In this document: positions 7,602-16,210 of the stretch, piece after piece
Numbering within the stretch: the first letter of the stretch is position 1
Layout of the letters: each line of letters opens with the position of its first letter
NCBI RefSeq assembly: GCF_010119545.1
Contig: NZ_JAAEAA010000017.1
Span: forward strand, 1-64,000
From: Pontibacter fetidus
Lineage (GTDB): Bacteria > Bacteroidota > Bacteroidia > Cytophagales > Hymenobacteraceae
Reading direction: 5' to 3'
Length of the DNA stretch: 64,000 nt
Notes under the pieces: model-generated
The model's database searches: none
What the model was told of the DNA's origin: nothing
What the model saw: only the letters and a program-made list of their open reading frames with translations
Translations under genes and position numbers: made by a program

Positions 7602-10442
7602 TTAGTGTGCTTCGAGCCAGTTGTCGCCAACTCCTAAACCAACTTCCATTGGTACGCTAAGCGGTAGAGCATTTGTCATTAGCTCTACAATTTTCGGGGT
7701 TACAATCTCCACTTCATCTTTTGGCGTATCGAACAGCAATTCGTCGTGTACCTGCAGGATCATGCGGGTTTTCAGGTTTTCCTGCTTCAGGTACTCGTGT
7801 ATGTTGATCATCGCAATTTTGATGATGTCGGCAGCGGTACCTTGAATTGGGGCATTTATGGCGTTGCGTTCAGCAAAACCGCGGATGTTCTGGTTGCGGG
7901 AATTGATATCGCGGAGGTAGCGGCGGCGACCCAGCAGCGTTTCTACATATTCATCTTCGCGGGCTTTGTTAATGGCTTCATCCATGTACTCCTTCACAGC
8001 CGGAAACTCCTGGAAATAAGCTTCTATAATATCAGCAGCTTCGCGGCGAGGGATGCTTAAGCGCTCTGCCAGACCAAATGCCGAAATACCGTAAATGATA
8101 CCGAAGTTTATAGTTTTAGCTTTGCGACGCATCTCACCATCTACCTGGTCGAGCGGCACATGAAACACTTTGCTGGCCGTGGAAGCGTGAATATCCAATC
8201 CATTCTTAAAGGCTTCTTTCATGGTTGGATCGCCACTGAAATCAGCCATAATGCGAAGTTCTATCTGAGAGTAGTCGGCGGAGATGAGCAGGTGTTTGTT
8301 ATCTCTAGGCACAAAGGCTTTACGTATCTCGCGGCCACGCTCGGTACGAACCGGTATGTTCTGCAGGTTGGGGTTGGTAGAGCTTAGTCGGCCGGTAGCG
8401 GTTACAGCCTGGTTAAAGGAGGTATGCACACGGCCATCCAATGAGCAAACCAGTTGCGGCAGCGCATCCACGTAGGTAGATTTTAGCTTAGTAAGCTGAC
8501 GATGATCCAGTATAAGCCTTACTATTTCGTGCTCGCCAGCAAGCTTAGATAAGATCTCCTCGCCGGTAGCGTGCTGTCCGGTTTTGGTTTTCTTAACCTT
8601 ACTTTTGCCATGTAGCTCCAGCCTGTCGAACAGTATCTCTCCTAGCTGCTTTGGCGAGCCGATGTTGAACTGTATACCGGCTATTTCAAAAATGCGTTTC
8701 TCCAACGTGATGATCTCGCTCTCAAGTTGCGTCGAGATATCCGCCAGCGCATCCGAGTCTATCGTTATACCTTCGCGTTCCACATCAGCTAAAACCTGCA
8801 CCAATGGCGTTTCCACTTCATGGAATAGCTTCATTAAACCGCGTTCCTGCAGCAGTGGCTCGAAGTATAGTTTCAGGCGTAGGGTAATATCGGCATCTTC
8901 ACAGGCATAATCCTTCACATCCTCCGGTGCCAGGTCCGACATATTTTTCTGGTTCTTGCCTTTGGGCCCTATCAGGTCGGTAATCGGAATTGGCGTATAG
9001 TTCAGGTATGTTTCTGAAAGCACATCCATGTTGTGGCGCATCTCCGGTTCCAGTAAATAATGCGCGAGCATGGTATCAAACAACGGCCCCTGCACTTCTA
9101 CGCCATAGTTTTTAAGCACCATGATATCGTACTTAATGTTCTGGCCAACTTTCTGGATAGCCGGATTCTGGAGTACGTTTTTGTAAAGGCTAACTATACG
9201 AAGCGTTTCTTCCTTGTCGTTTGGCGGTACCGGAATGTAATAGGCTTCGCCGGGGCGGTAGCTGAACGACATACCAACTAGACTAGCTGTGATGGCATCT
9301 ATACTTGTGGTTTCAGTGTCAAAAGAAATCTCTTCCTGTTTCTCTAGATAGCTTACCAGGCTTTCGTGCAGTTCGGGAGTATTGATGAGGTGATAATCAG
9401 CCATCGAGTTTTTGAAACTGCGCATCACAACAGGAGCTGCAGCCTCAACTATAGTTTCTTCTGTAGCCGTATCTGTAGCTCCGAAAAGTGACGTTTGACC
9501 GGAGTCTGAAGTTTTGCGTTTTGCCGTTTTGGTAGCTACACTTGCTGCCGCAGCAGCCATCGGTTGACCTAACACACGCTGGGCTAACTGCCGGAACTCC
9601 AGTTCGTTGAACAGATTGATCAGTTGTTCTTCGTTGGGTGCGTCGCAATGCAAACCTTCTTCACTAAACTCCAGCGGCACATCGCAGTGTATGGTCGCCA
9701 GCTCTTTCGACATGATTCCCTGGTCCGCGAAGTTCTCTACGTTCTCTTTTTGCTTGCCTTTCAACTCATGCGAGTTGGCGATCAGGTTCTCTACGGAGCC
9801 ATACTTCTGAATCAGCGCTTTGGCTGTCTTTTCGCCGATGCCCGGTATGCCCGGAATGTTATCTACCGCATCACCTTGCAAACCAAGTATATCTATTACT
9901 TGGCTTACATTCGAGATCTCCCATTTCTCCAGCACTTTGTTCACATCCCATACTTCCACGGCATTACCCAAAAAGGCAGGCTTGTACAAGAACACGTGCT
10001 CCGTTACCAACTGGCAATAATCCTTGTCGGGAGTCATCATGTACACATCAAAACCGGCTTTTTCGGCCTTGCCGGCCATCGTTCCAATAATGTCGTCGGC
10101 TTCATAACCATCCAGGATGAGCACCGGAATGTTGAAAGCTTCTACAATCTTTTTACAATAAGGTATAGCCAGCGAAATATCTTCGGGCATGGCCTGTCTG
10201 TTGGCCTTATAAGCAGCAAAGTTATCGTGACGGAACGTTTTAGCAGCCGAATCGAAGGCGACTCCAATATGCGTTGGTTTCTCTTTTTGCAGCACTTCTA
10301 CCAGTGTGTTGGTAAAGCCGAGCGCTGCGCCCGTGTTCATGCCTTTCGAGTTTATTCTGGGATTCTTGCTGAACGCAAAATGTGCCCGGTAAATCAGGGC
10401 CATGGCATCCAGCAGGAACAGTTTTTTTCTTGGTTCGCTCAT
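7602..10442 (-). CDS. polA: DNA polymerase I
   Basis: A 946-residue family A polymerase for Okazaki fragment maturation and repair synthesis. The N-terminal 5'-3' exonuclease domain spans about 1-295 (LLDAMALIYRAHFAF, DGYEADDIIG, GLQGDAVDNIPGIPGIG). The 3'-5' exonuclease domain (about 345-540) keeps its metal residues: FDTET at 374-378, NIKYDIMVL, and YACEDAD, so proofreading should be active. The polymerase domain has DYSQIELRIMADFSGD, the O-helix RRKAKTINFGIIYG and QVHDELLFD. A linker near 296-340 is Ala/Thr-rich and variable and carries a Thr-Ile-Val encoded by AACTATAGTT (9447-9456). The length is close to that of the E. coli enzyme. Confidence 0.97.
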   Translation of the reverse strand: MSEPRKKLFLLDAMALIYRAHFAFSKNPRINSKGMNTGAALGFTNTLVEVLQKEKPTHIGVAFDSAAKTFRHDNFAAYKANRQAMPEDISLAIPYCKKIVEAFNIPVLILDGYEADDIIGTMAGKAEKAGFDVYMMTPDKDYCQLVTEHVFLYKPAFLGNAVEVWDVNKVLEKWEISNVSQVIDILGLQGDAVDNIPGIPGIGEKTAKALIQKYGSVENLIANSHELKGKQKENVENFADQGIMSKELATIHCDVPLEFSEEGLHCDAPNEEQLINLFNELEFRQLAQRVLGQPMAAAAASVATKTAKRKTSDSGQTSLFGATDTATEETIVEAAAPVVMRSFKNSMADYHLINTPELHESLVSYLEKQEEISFDTETTSIDAITASLVGMSFSYRPGEAYYIPVPPNDKEETLRIVSLYKNVLQNPAIQKVGQNIKYDIMVLKNYGVEVQGPLFDTMLAHYLLEPEMRHNMDVLSETYLNYTPIPITDLIGPKGKNQKNMSDLAPEDVKDYACEDADITLRLKLYFEPLLQERGLMKLFHEVETPLVQVLADVEREGITIDSDALADISTQLESEIITLEKRIFEIAGIQFNIGSPKQLGEILFDRLELHGKSKVKKTKTGQHATGEEILSKLAGEHEIVRLILDHRQLTKLKSTYVDALPQLVCSLDGRVHTSFNQAVTATGRLSSTNPNLQNIPVRTERGREIRKAFVPRDNKHLLISADYSQIELRIMADFSGDPTMKEAFKNGLDIHASTASKVFHVPLDQVDGEMRRKAKTINFGIIYGISAFGLAERLSIPRREAADIIEAYFQEFPAVKEYMDEAINKAREDEYVETLLGRRRYLRDINSRNQNIRGFAERNAINAPIQGTAADIIKIAMINIHEYLKQENLKTRMILQVHDELLFDTPKDEVEIVTPKIVELMTNALPLSVPMEVGLGVGDNWLEAH

Positions 10443-10474
10443 AGTATAAAGGTAGCGTGTGTGGCTATTATCTG

Positions 10475-10482
10475 CAAATCTA
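10475..10482 (-). promoter_or_regulatory. Predicted minus-7 element of the polA promoter
   Basis: Read on the minus strand, TAGATTTG matches the Bacteroidota minus-7 consensus TAnnTTTG and lies 33 bases before the polA start codon. No clear TTTG minus-33 partner is visible 19-21 bases upstream, so this is a half match. The gap to the divergent gene at 10642 is about 200 bases; that gene may use TATATTTT near 10622-10629. Confidence 0.4.
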
Positions 10483-10641
10483 AGGTTTAGCGTAACAATT
10501 AGGCTTAAATAGGATTTTACAGATTTTTATTCAGCAATTGCTTGTCCGGTTTTGATTTGTATACGTTAGATAGGGCAACAGTTGTGCGTTATAAAAGCGC
10601 CAACCCTCCCTATCTGAATAGTATATTTTAAAGCTGAACCG

Positions 10642-11181
10642 ATGGCAAAGTTTTTACTCACCCTTTTTGCTGTTATAGTTATGTGCAGCTATGCCAGTGC
10701 ACAAAAATTATCCCTTACCCAAAACTTTAGTTCTGCCCTAAGTATAACTGATACGATTGCTACAAAACCAATGCTTGCCGTTTCAGGTCCTATGCGGCAA
10801 ATGGACTACTTAGCTTTGACGCCTAATGAAGAAACTATAGACGTTGAGCGAGATGCCATAGAAGAAGCAGCTAAGCTGAGGATACAGGCCAGAACCGATG
10901 CAAAAGCTTACTACAAACCGAAAGGCGTTTTCTGGGGAACTTTGGGAACCACTATTTTATATCCAGCTGCAGGTTTGTTAACAGGAGCTGTAGTTTCGAT
11001 AGTGCCGCCAGTTATAAATGATGAAGTAAACCCGAATGCGCATTTAATGAAGGATAAGGCCTATGAAGAAGCGTTTAAGAAACAGGCACATCGGAAGCGT
11101 TTCGGTAATGCCGCGGCTGGTTTTGGTATTGGAGTTGCGGTGTTGGGGATTGTGTCGAAGGTTATAGTTGGTGGGTTGTAA
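10642..11181 (+). CDS. Exported protein of unknown function with two C-terminal hydrophobic segments
   Basis: I do not recognise a family. The 179-residue product begins with a clear signal peptide (MAKFLLTLFAVIVMCSYASA, cut before QKLS). A polar central part follows, with an Ala/Glu/Arg-rich helix (ERDAIEEAAKLRIQARTDAK) at about 70-95. The last third has a hydrophobic Gly-rich stretch (about 97-120, WGTLGTTILYPAAGLLTGAV), a polar loop with charged residues (KAYEEAFKKQAHRKRFGN), and a second Gly-rich segment at the C-terminus. Similar small Bacteroidota proteins occur with this TM-charged loop-TM arrangement, but no role can be assigned. It is monocistronic, divergent from polA and followed by repeats. 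Confidence 0.7.
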   Translation: MAKFLLTLFAVIVMCSYASAQKLSLTQNFSSALSITDTIATKPMLAVSGPMRQMDYLALTPNEETIDVERDAIEEAAKLRIQARTDAKAYYKPKGVFWGTLGTTILYPAAGLLTGAVVSIVPPVINDEVNPNAHLMKDKAYEEAFKKQAHRKRFGNAAAGFGIGVAVLGIVSKVIVGGL

Positions 11182-12074
11182 GGTGTATTTTTGTCATTCC
11201 GAGCATAGCCGAGGAATCTTATATGTCCTATAGTTGACATTACTTGCTATCTGAACCAAGCTATCCTTTCAAACTTCTTGTATTCTTGGGAGCTTTACTT
11301 ACCTATCGTTTCAATCTAGCTTTGGTGCCCTCACGGCCGGGAGGCCCCGTCTTCGGGCATCGCGCTGCTGCCTTCTTGCTATCCTCGTTCCTCGGATTGG
11401 CTGCGCCACCGCAACAAGTCAAAGGCGCTCAACCCAAAGACTGTGATTAGTTCGATAGTAAAACTATAGCTATAGTTTGCTTATTCTCTTTTAGTTGAAG
11501 TAGATCAGCTTTTCTCGTGGTTGTAGTTCGGTAGGGACAGGTCGCGACCTGTCCGCCGCTTGGACTGTAATTATGAGACTACAAGCTCAACTATAGCAGA
11601 GAATTCCCCTCTTGAGAGGGGCAGGGGTGTGTTATAGCAAAGGCTTAACGCATCTTTCCACAAGATCCTTCCAGGATGACAAATAAAGTAGTAAGTAAAA
11701 ACTCCCTCTCCTGTTTTGGGGGTAGGGGCCCTCTTCAAAAGGAGAGGGTTGGGGAGAGGTAAAACAAGGGTGGTTGGATAACACGAACTATATAACTAAA
11801 GTCAACACCATTGCAAGCTTGTCCCTCGCGGGCCAGTTGCATCTGGAGATACAACACCTTAGATAGTCACGAGCGTGGACGCTCTCGCCAGTAATTACTA
11901 ACTTTAAAACTAAAGCCCTGAAGCTAGCAGGAGCTGCGCACACTGCCAGGTATCAATCCTGCTATCCCTTAAAATCCTGTAAATCCTGATTCAGACAGAA
12001 ACAATAAAGGAGACAGAGCCTAAGCCCCATCTCCTTTATTCGTAATTCTTCATTATTAATTCGCAATTATAACA
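11182..12074. repeat. 893-bp gap packed with dispersed intergenic repeats
   Basis: No credible gene. In order it holds: a TTGTCATTCCGAGC...GAGGAATCT element (about 11193-11219); a GC-rich tract at about 11320-11440 whose reading frame looks accidental; CTATAG words near 11463-11477; a 20-bp perfect palindrome GGACAGGTCGCGACCTGTCC at 11535-11554; a G-rich element at 11605-11634 resembling 190-212; the 21-bp repeat at 11661-11681 identical to 236-256; a further GGAGAGGG tract near 11735-11760; a GAGCGTGGACGCTC palindrome near 11870-11884; and at 11974-11997 a copy of the sequence also found at 21001-21024 and, inverted, at about 31110-31133. It appears to be a collecting site for short mobile or repeat debris. 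Confidence 0.65.
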
Positions 12075-12869
12075 CTACCAACTGCTACTAGCGCCGCCAC
12101 CTCCGAAGGAACCACCGCCGAAGCCGCCAAAGCCACCTCCACCTCCTCCGAAGCCGCCTCCTCCGCCACCAAATATGCCACCGCCGGTTCGGAATGTGCC
12201 GAAACCACCAGGAATAAAGATTGGTCCGCCTAAAGTGCGGGAATATCCTCTGCCACCACGGCCGCCGCCACCACCTCTAAACCTGGAAAGTATAAAAAGT
12301 ATAACTATAGCCAGGATAAAAATGGTCATCAGTGAAGGGCCGCCACCGTCTTCGTAGCTGGTTGTTGGGTCGGCCTGGTAAGCGCCCATTGAACGGGTAA
12401 TGATAACGTCCGTCGCTTCGTTCAGGCCTTTGTAAAATTCGCCCTGTTTGAAGTTTGGTTTTATAACATATTCAGTAATCTCCTTTGCCTTTGCATCTGG
12501 CACCAGGTGTTCCATGCCGTAACCCGTGCGCAGCGTTATTTGCCGTTCATCCTTTGCAATCAGAATCAGAATACCATTGTCATTTTTCTTACCGCCTATG
12601 CCCCATTGCTCACCCAGCCTGTCAGCGTAATCGGCTACTTCGTAATCGCCGATGGAGGTAAGCGTAACTATGGCTATTTGTGTGGACGTGGTATCGTTAT
12701 AGTTTACCAGTTTCTGTTCGAGGGCAGCTACTTCTTCCTGGGTTAGCATGCCGGCCATGTCGTTAACCAGGCGCGGCGGGTTTGGCCGTGGCGGAAAGTC
12801 CTTGTCCTGGGCAAAAACCAGCAGGCTCAGGCATAGAAGGCACAGGAAAAGTATAGCTTGTTTCAGCAT
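12075..12869 (-). CDS. TPM domain membrane protein with Gly-rich tail (YgcG-like)
   Basis: A 264-residue protein with signal peptide (about 1-20, SLLVFAQ), a TPM domain (about 35-165: VNDMAGMLTQEEVAALEQKL, TQIAIVTL, NGILILIAKDERQITLRTGYGME), one membrane segment (LMTIFILAIVILFILSRF, about 178-196) and a long Gly-rich C-terminal tail ending GGGGASSSW. TPM proteins of this shape occur with LemA in many bacteria and have been linked to envelope functions and, in plants, to photosystem maintenance; the activity here is not known. It is the last gene of a three-gene minus-strand operon, six bases after a second TPM gene. Confidence 0.85.
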   Translation of the reverse strand: MLKQAILFLCLLCLSLLVFAQDKDFPPRPNPPRLVNDMAGMLTQEEVAALEQKLVNYNDTTSTQIAIVTLTSIGDYEVADYADRLGEQWGIGGKKNDNGILILIAKDERQITLRTGYGMEHLVPDAKAKEITEYVIKPNFKQGEFYKGLNEATDVIITRSMGAYQADPTTSYEDGGGPSLMTIFILAIVILFILSRFRGGGGGRGGRGYSRTLGGPIFIPGGFGTFRTGGGIFGGGGGGFGGGGGGFGGFGGGSFGGGGASSSW

Positions 12870-12875
12870 AGGTTC

Positions 12876-13313
12876 TTAGTGTCCGAAGGAGATGTCGTCG
12901 CTTAATTCGTTTTTGTCTCCTTCTTTGTTGTAAGGGAAATGTGCTTTAAGTTGCTGGCCTGCCATTTTAATACCGTTGGCCAGGCCAGTGGCATAGTTTT
13001 TCTGCTTAAAATGGCTGATCACTTCTTCCGTAATATCTTCCCAGAAATGGTCGGGCACAATGGCATTTATACCGGCATCGCCAAGTACGGCAAACTGGTG
13101 GTCTTTGATGGCTATGTAAAAAAGTACGCCATTGCGCAGTTTGGTCAGGTGCATGTGCAGCTCAGCAAATACTTCGGTGGCACGGTCCAGCACATCACCC
13201 TGGCAATGGTTCTCAATGTGCACGCGTATCTCACCGGACGTATTTTGCTCCGCTTCCTGAATGGCAGCCAGAATCAGCTGCTCATCTTCAGGGGTTATTA
13301 TGTCTTTGGGCAT
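12876..13313 (-). CDS. Second TPM domain protein, soluble
   Basis: A 145-residue TPM domain protein without signal peptide or membrane segment (start MPKDIITPEDEQLILAAIQE; core NTSGEIRVHIENHC, NGVLFYIAIKDHQFAVLGDAGIN, DHFWEDITEEVISHFKQ). The end is His/Lys/Asp-rich. It lies between lemA and the Gly-rich TPM protein on the minus strand; only six bases separate it from the latter, so they are very likely co-translated. In family terms this trio (LemA plus two TPM proteins) is a recurrent set, but the shared job is unproven. Confidence 0.85.
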   Translation of the reverse strand: MPKDIITPEDEQLILAAIQEAEQNTSGEIRVHIENHCQGDVLDRATEVFAELHMHLTKLRNGVLFYIAIKDHQFAVLGDAGINAIVPDHFWEDITEEVISHFKQKNYATGLANGIKMAGQQLKAHFPYNKEGDKNELSDDISFGH

Positions 13314-13319
13314 AGTTTG

Positions 13320-13402
13320 AATGGTTAAATTGTTGGATTGTTAAATTGTTATCACAGTATGTGAGTCAACCATTTAACAATTAAGCCATTAAACAATTAA
13401 AC
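13320..13402. repeat. AT-rich inverted repeat between lemA and TPM genes
   Basis: GGTTAAATTGTTGGATTG at 13323-13340 is identical over 18 bases to 31084-31101. It is followed by inverted, imperfect copies (CAACCATTTAACAATT and CATTAAACAATTAA up to about 13400), so the whole forms a foldback of AT-rich sequence inside the operon. Confidence 0.6.
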
Positions 13403-13403
13403 A

Positions 13404-13982
13404 CTAAAACTGTACCGTCGGAGCTTTTTGTGCGCCTGCTTCGGCTTCAAAATAACCTTTCTTCTCGAAATCGAACCAGCCGGCTATAAAGTTACGCGGG
13501 AACGAGCGGATGTAAGAATTATAGTCCTGCACGGTTTCGTTAAACTTGCGCCTTTCCACAGAAATGCGGTTTTCAGTACCTTCCAGCTGCGCCTGCAACT
13601 CCAGAAAGTTCTGGTTGGCTTTCAGGTCTGGATATTGCTCTACGGTAACCAGTAAGCGGCTTAATGCACCCGATAACTCGCCTTGTGCCTGCTGAAATTT
13701 TTGAATATTTTCAGGTGTCAGTTCATCTGCGCTGATATTCATGCTGGTGGCTTTGGCGCGTGCTTCAATAACACGTGTCAGGGTTTCCTGCTCAAAATTG
13801 GCAGCGCCTTTTACGGTGTTTACCAGGTTAGGTATCAGGTCGGCGCGACGCTGGTAGGCGTTTTGTACGTTGGCCCAGGCAGCTTCTACGTTCTCATCTT
13901 TGGCTACCATTTCGTTATAACCACACGACGACTGCGAAGCCAGTATTACAAATCCGATCAGGTAAAAAAGTAGTCTTTTCAT
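13404..13982 (-). CDS. lemA: LemA family protein
   Basis: A 192-residue LemA protein. The N-terminal segment (MKRLLFYLIGFVILASQSSCGYNEM) has a lipobox-like SSC, so it may be lipid-anchored. The LemA core is clear: DENVEAAWANVQNAYQRRADLIPNLVNTVKG, then a long helical bundle and the C-terminal NEFVQDYNSYIRSFP-type motif (here ETVQDYNSYIRSFPRNFIAGWF). LemA proteins are envelope-associated helical-bundle proteins with no settled biochemical role. First gene of the lemA-TPM-TPM minus-strand operon; the 90-bp space to the next gene holds an AT-rich inverted repeat. Confidence 0.92.
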   Translation of the reverse strand: MKRLLFYLIGFVILASQSSCGYNEMVAKDENVEAAWANVQNAYQRRADLIPNLVNTVKGAANFEQETLTRVIEARAKATSMNISADELTPENIQKFQQAQGELSGALSRLLVTVEQYPDLKANQNFLELQAQLEGTENRISVERRKFNETVQDYNSYIRSFPRNFIAGWFDFEKKGYFEAEAGAQKAPTVQF

Positions 13983-14173
13983 AAGTTTATGTTAGGTAGT
14001 AAGTATACGGTATAGTTGTGCGCGTAAGGCGTTATCATTACGAAATTATGGCACCATCGTTTAAAGTTAGTCTTTTTATATTAACTAAACGCAATATTAA
14101 GAATGTGTAAGCACAGTGGTTTATAGTTTAGATTATTGCTTTAATTTAATATATTAGCAGAAATGTATAGTTT

Positions 14174-15175
14174 ATGAAGGCAGTTATCCCGGTAGCAGGT
14201 ATAGGTTCAAGGCTTCGTCCGCACACGCATACGCAGCCTAAATCGTTGCTGCCTGTTGCCGATAATACGATACTTGGCCACATCATAGACCGCCTTTCTG
14301 AAGCCGGAATTACAGATTTTGTATTCATAATCGGGTACCTGGGCGAGAAGATAGAAAGGTATGTAAAGCAGAAGTACCCGCAGCTACACGCAGAGTTTAT
14401 AGTACAGGAACCCCGCGAAGGCCTGGGTCATGCCCTCTGGATTGCCCGCCATACTTTCGAAAACGAACCTAGTGTGCTCATCATGCTTGGCGATGCTATC
14501 GTAGACACCGACCTGCAACCTATACTTGACGCGCCTTACTCGGTGCTGGGAGTGAAAAAGGTAGAAAAGCCGTCGTTGTTTGGCGTTACAGAAGTAGGCT
14601 TAGATGAGTTTGTGACGAAGCTGGTAGAGAAACCCAAAATACCGAAATCGAACTTTGCGCTTGTCGGACTATACAAAATTGCCAATCCTAAAAAGCTGAT
14701 CGAGTCGCTGGAGTATATTATAAACGAAGACCTGCGCACCTTAGGCGAATACCACCTGACCGATGCCCTGATGCACATGATTAAGTCGGGGGAGAAAATG
14801 GTGAAATGGAACATAGACCAATGGTTTGACTGCGGCCGTAAAGACACCCTGTTAGAAGCCAATGCTTTACTGCTGAACCGCCCGCACCTGCGCCACATCA
14901 ACTATAGCCAGCAATTTCCGGGGAGCATTATCATTCCACCGGTAACGATAGGTGCCGAGTGTACCATTACAAATTCTGTGATCGGGCCGAATGTTGCTAT
15001 CGGTGAGAACACCACTATTACCAGTTCTATACTCAGCAACTCTATCATCGGGTCTTTTTCGGAGCTGCAGTTTGCCGTGATGCATGATTCTATTATCGGG
15101 TCGGATGCCAGCTTTAAAGGGCTAAGCCATAGTCTGAACATCGGCGACAGCACCGAGATCAATTTTGGTCAGTAA
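14174..15175 (+). CDS. Sugar-phosphate nucleotidyltransferase with left-handed beta-helix tail
   Basis: A 333-residue NTP transferase. The start MKAVIPVAGIGSRLRPHT is the nucleotide-binding motif (GxGxRLRPxT) and PKSLLPVAD gives the conserved Lys. Further family marks are LGDAIVDTD at about 99-107, GVTEV, VEKPKIPKS and YHLTDAL. The last 90 residues form hexapeptide-type repeats (IIPPVTIGAECTITNSVIGP), as in glucose-1-phosphate thymidylyltransferases and mannose-1-phosphate guanylyltransferases with a C-terminal beta-helix. It makes an activated NDP-sugar for envelope polysaccharides, but which sugar and nucleotide cannot be told. The gene for a LytTR regulator follows after 45 bases. Confidence 0.85.
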   Translation: MKAVIPVAGIGSRLRPHTHTQPKSLLPVADNTILGHIIDRLSEAGITDFVFIIGYLGEKIERYVKQKYPQLHAEFIVQEPREGLGHALWIARHTFENEPSVLIMLGDAIVDTDLQPILDAPYSVLGVKKVEKPSLFGVTEVGLDEFVTKLVEKPKIPKSNFALVGLYKIANPKKLIESLEYIINEDLRTLGEYHLTDALMHMIKSGEKMVKWNIDQWFDCGRKDTLLEANALLLNRPHLRHINYSQQFPGSIIIPPVTIGAECTITNSVIGPNVAIGENTTITSSILSNSIIGSFSELQFAVMHDSIIGSDASFKGLSHSLNIGDSTEINFGQ

Positions 15176-15220
15176 CAAAGTGTAACTTAACTTACGAAGT
15201 ATAAAACCAGCCAGCGCTGC

Positions 15221-16078
15221 ATGTTCTCTTTTTTAGCCCAGCCTTACCCCGCCCGCGACCCGCGTTTTTCAAAAGCAATCCTTCAGGCCTTGCTTTCAGG
15301 CTTCCTGATCGCGTTTATACTAATCGTTTTTCAGCCATTCGGGAGTTATAACTGGCAGCATCCTTACAAGAATGTTATACTTGGCGGCTTTGGTTTGGTA
15401 GCGGTTGTAGTTAACCTAACAGATTTTATAGTTACGCAACGGTTGTTTAAAACCCATTTTTCTGAAAACCGCTGGACCGTCTGGAAAGAGATATTGCGCA
15501 ACATGGCGGGTTTTGTGCTGGCCGGGTTTTTCTGTGTAGTATATGGTTACTTTGCCGGGCTGATGCCTTTCTCGCTGATGCAGGTAACCTACATGGTGGC
15601 GGTGTGTTTTATGGTGGGCGCTTTTCCGGCAACTATACTTATACTGCTTAACTATGCTTACCTCTCGCACAAGTACAGCGCACCTTTTCAGCCAGCTCCA
15701 CAAACTCAGCCAACTATAGTTACGCCTTCTGAAGACACGCTTACCTTAACTGCCGAAAACGAAAAAGACACGCTAACCATAGCAGCTGATAGTTTGCTAT
15801 ACATTGCCGCCAGCGACAACTACTGCACCGTGTTTCACATGGAAAACGAGAAGCTGCACAAGACACTTTTGCGCAGCAGTCTAAGCCGCCTGGAAAGCCA
15901 GATCAACTATAGCCGCATCGTGCGTTGCCACCGCTCGTACCTGGTAAATCTGGATAAAGTCACTTCAATTTCGGGGAATGCGCAGGGCTATAAATTATAC
16001 TTTGATGTGGCTGTGGAGCCGGTTCCGGTTTCACGATCATACAACTCGGTTGTGAAAGAGCAAATGCTGGTTTGCTAA
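15221..16078 (+). CDS. Membrane-anchored LytTR family transcriptional regulator
   Basis: A 285-residue protein with four predicted membrane segments in the first 150 residues (AILQALLSGFLIAFILIVFQ, then near 47-65, 90-108 and 118-142), a linker with PQTQPTIVTPSED, and a C-terminal LytTR DNA-binding domain at about 180-283 (LLYIAASDNYCTVFH, RIVRCHRSYLVNLDKV, PVSRSYNSVVKEQM). There is no receiver domain, so the signal must come through the membrane part rather than from a phosphorelay. Bacteroidota carry many such 4TM-LytTR proteins; the ligand is unknown. It may be co-transcribed with the nucleotidyltransferase upstream. Exact AACTATAGTT at 15712-15721 encodes Thr-Ile-Val in the linker. Confidence 0.88.
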   Translation: MFSFLAQPYPARDPRFSKAILQALLSGFLIAFILIVFQPFGSYNWQHPYKNVILGGFGLVAVVVNLTDFIVTQRLFKTHFSENRWTVWKEILRNMAGFVLAGFFCVVYGYFAGLMPFSLMQVTYMVAVCFMVGAFPATILILLNYAYLSHKYSAPFQPAPQTQPTIVTPSEDTLTLTAENEKDTLTIAADSLLYIAASDNYCTVFHMENEKLHKTLLRSSLSRLESQINYSRIVRCHRSYLVNLDKVTSISGNAQGYKLYFDVAVEPVPVSRSYNSVVKEQMLVC

Positions 16079-16210
16079 CTGCCCCAGAAAGCTGCATTTC
16101 GCCCCTGTAGTTTGCCAAATACCCCAAAACCTTGCATTCAGGCCCTTTTCTGAGCGCGGCTTTTTACCTGCCTATACCTTTGGCGTTATAATCATCAAAC
16201 AAAAAACGCC

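Noticed and set aside
9624-10490. 288-residue plus-strand frame opposite polA
   Set aside because: It is the antisense shadow of the well-supported polA gene and has no recognisable domain.
11244-11450. 68-residue plus-strand frame inside the repeat-filled gap
   Set aside because: It lies over a GC-rich repeat tract, has no family likeness or start context, and looks like an accident of repeat composition.
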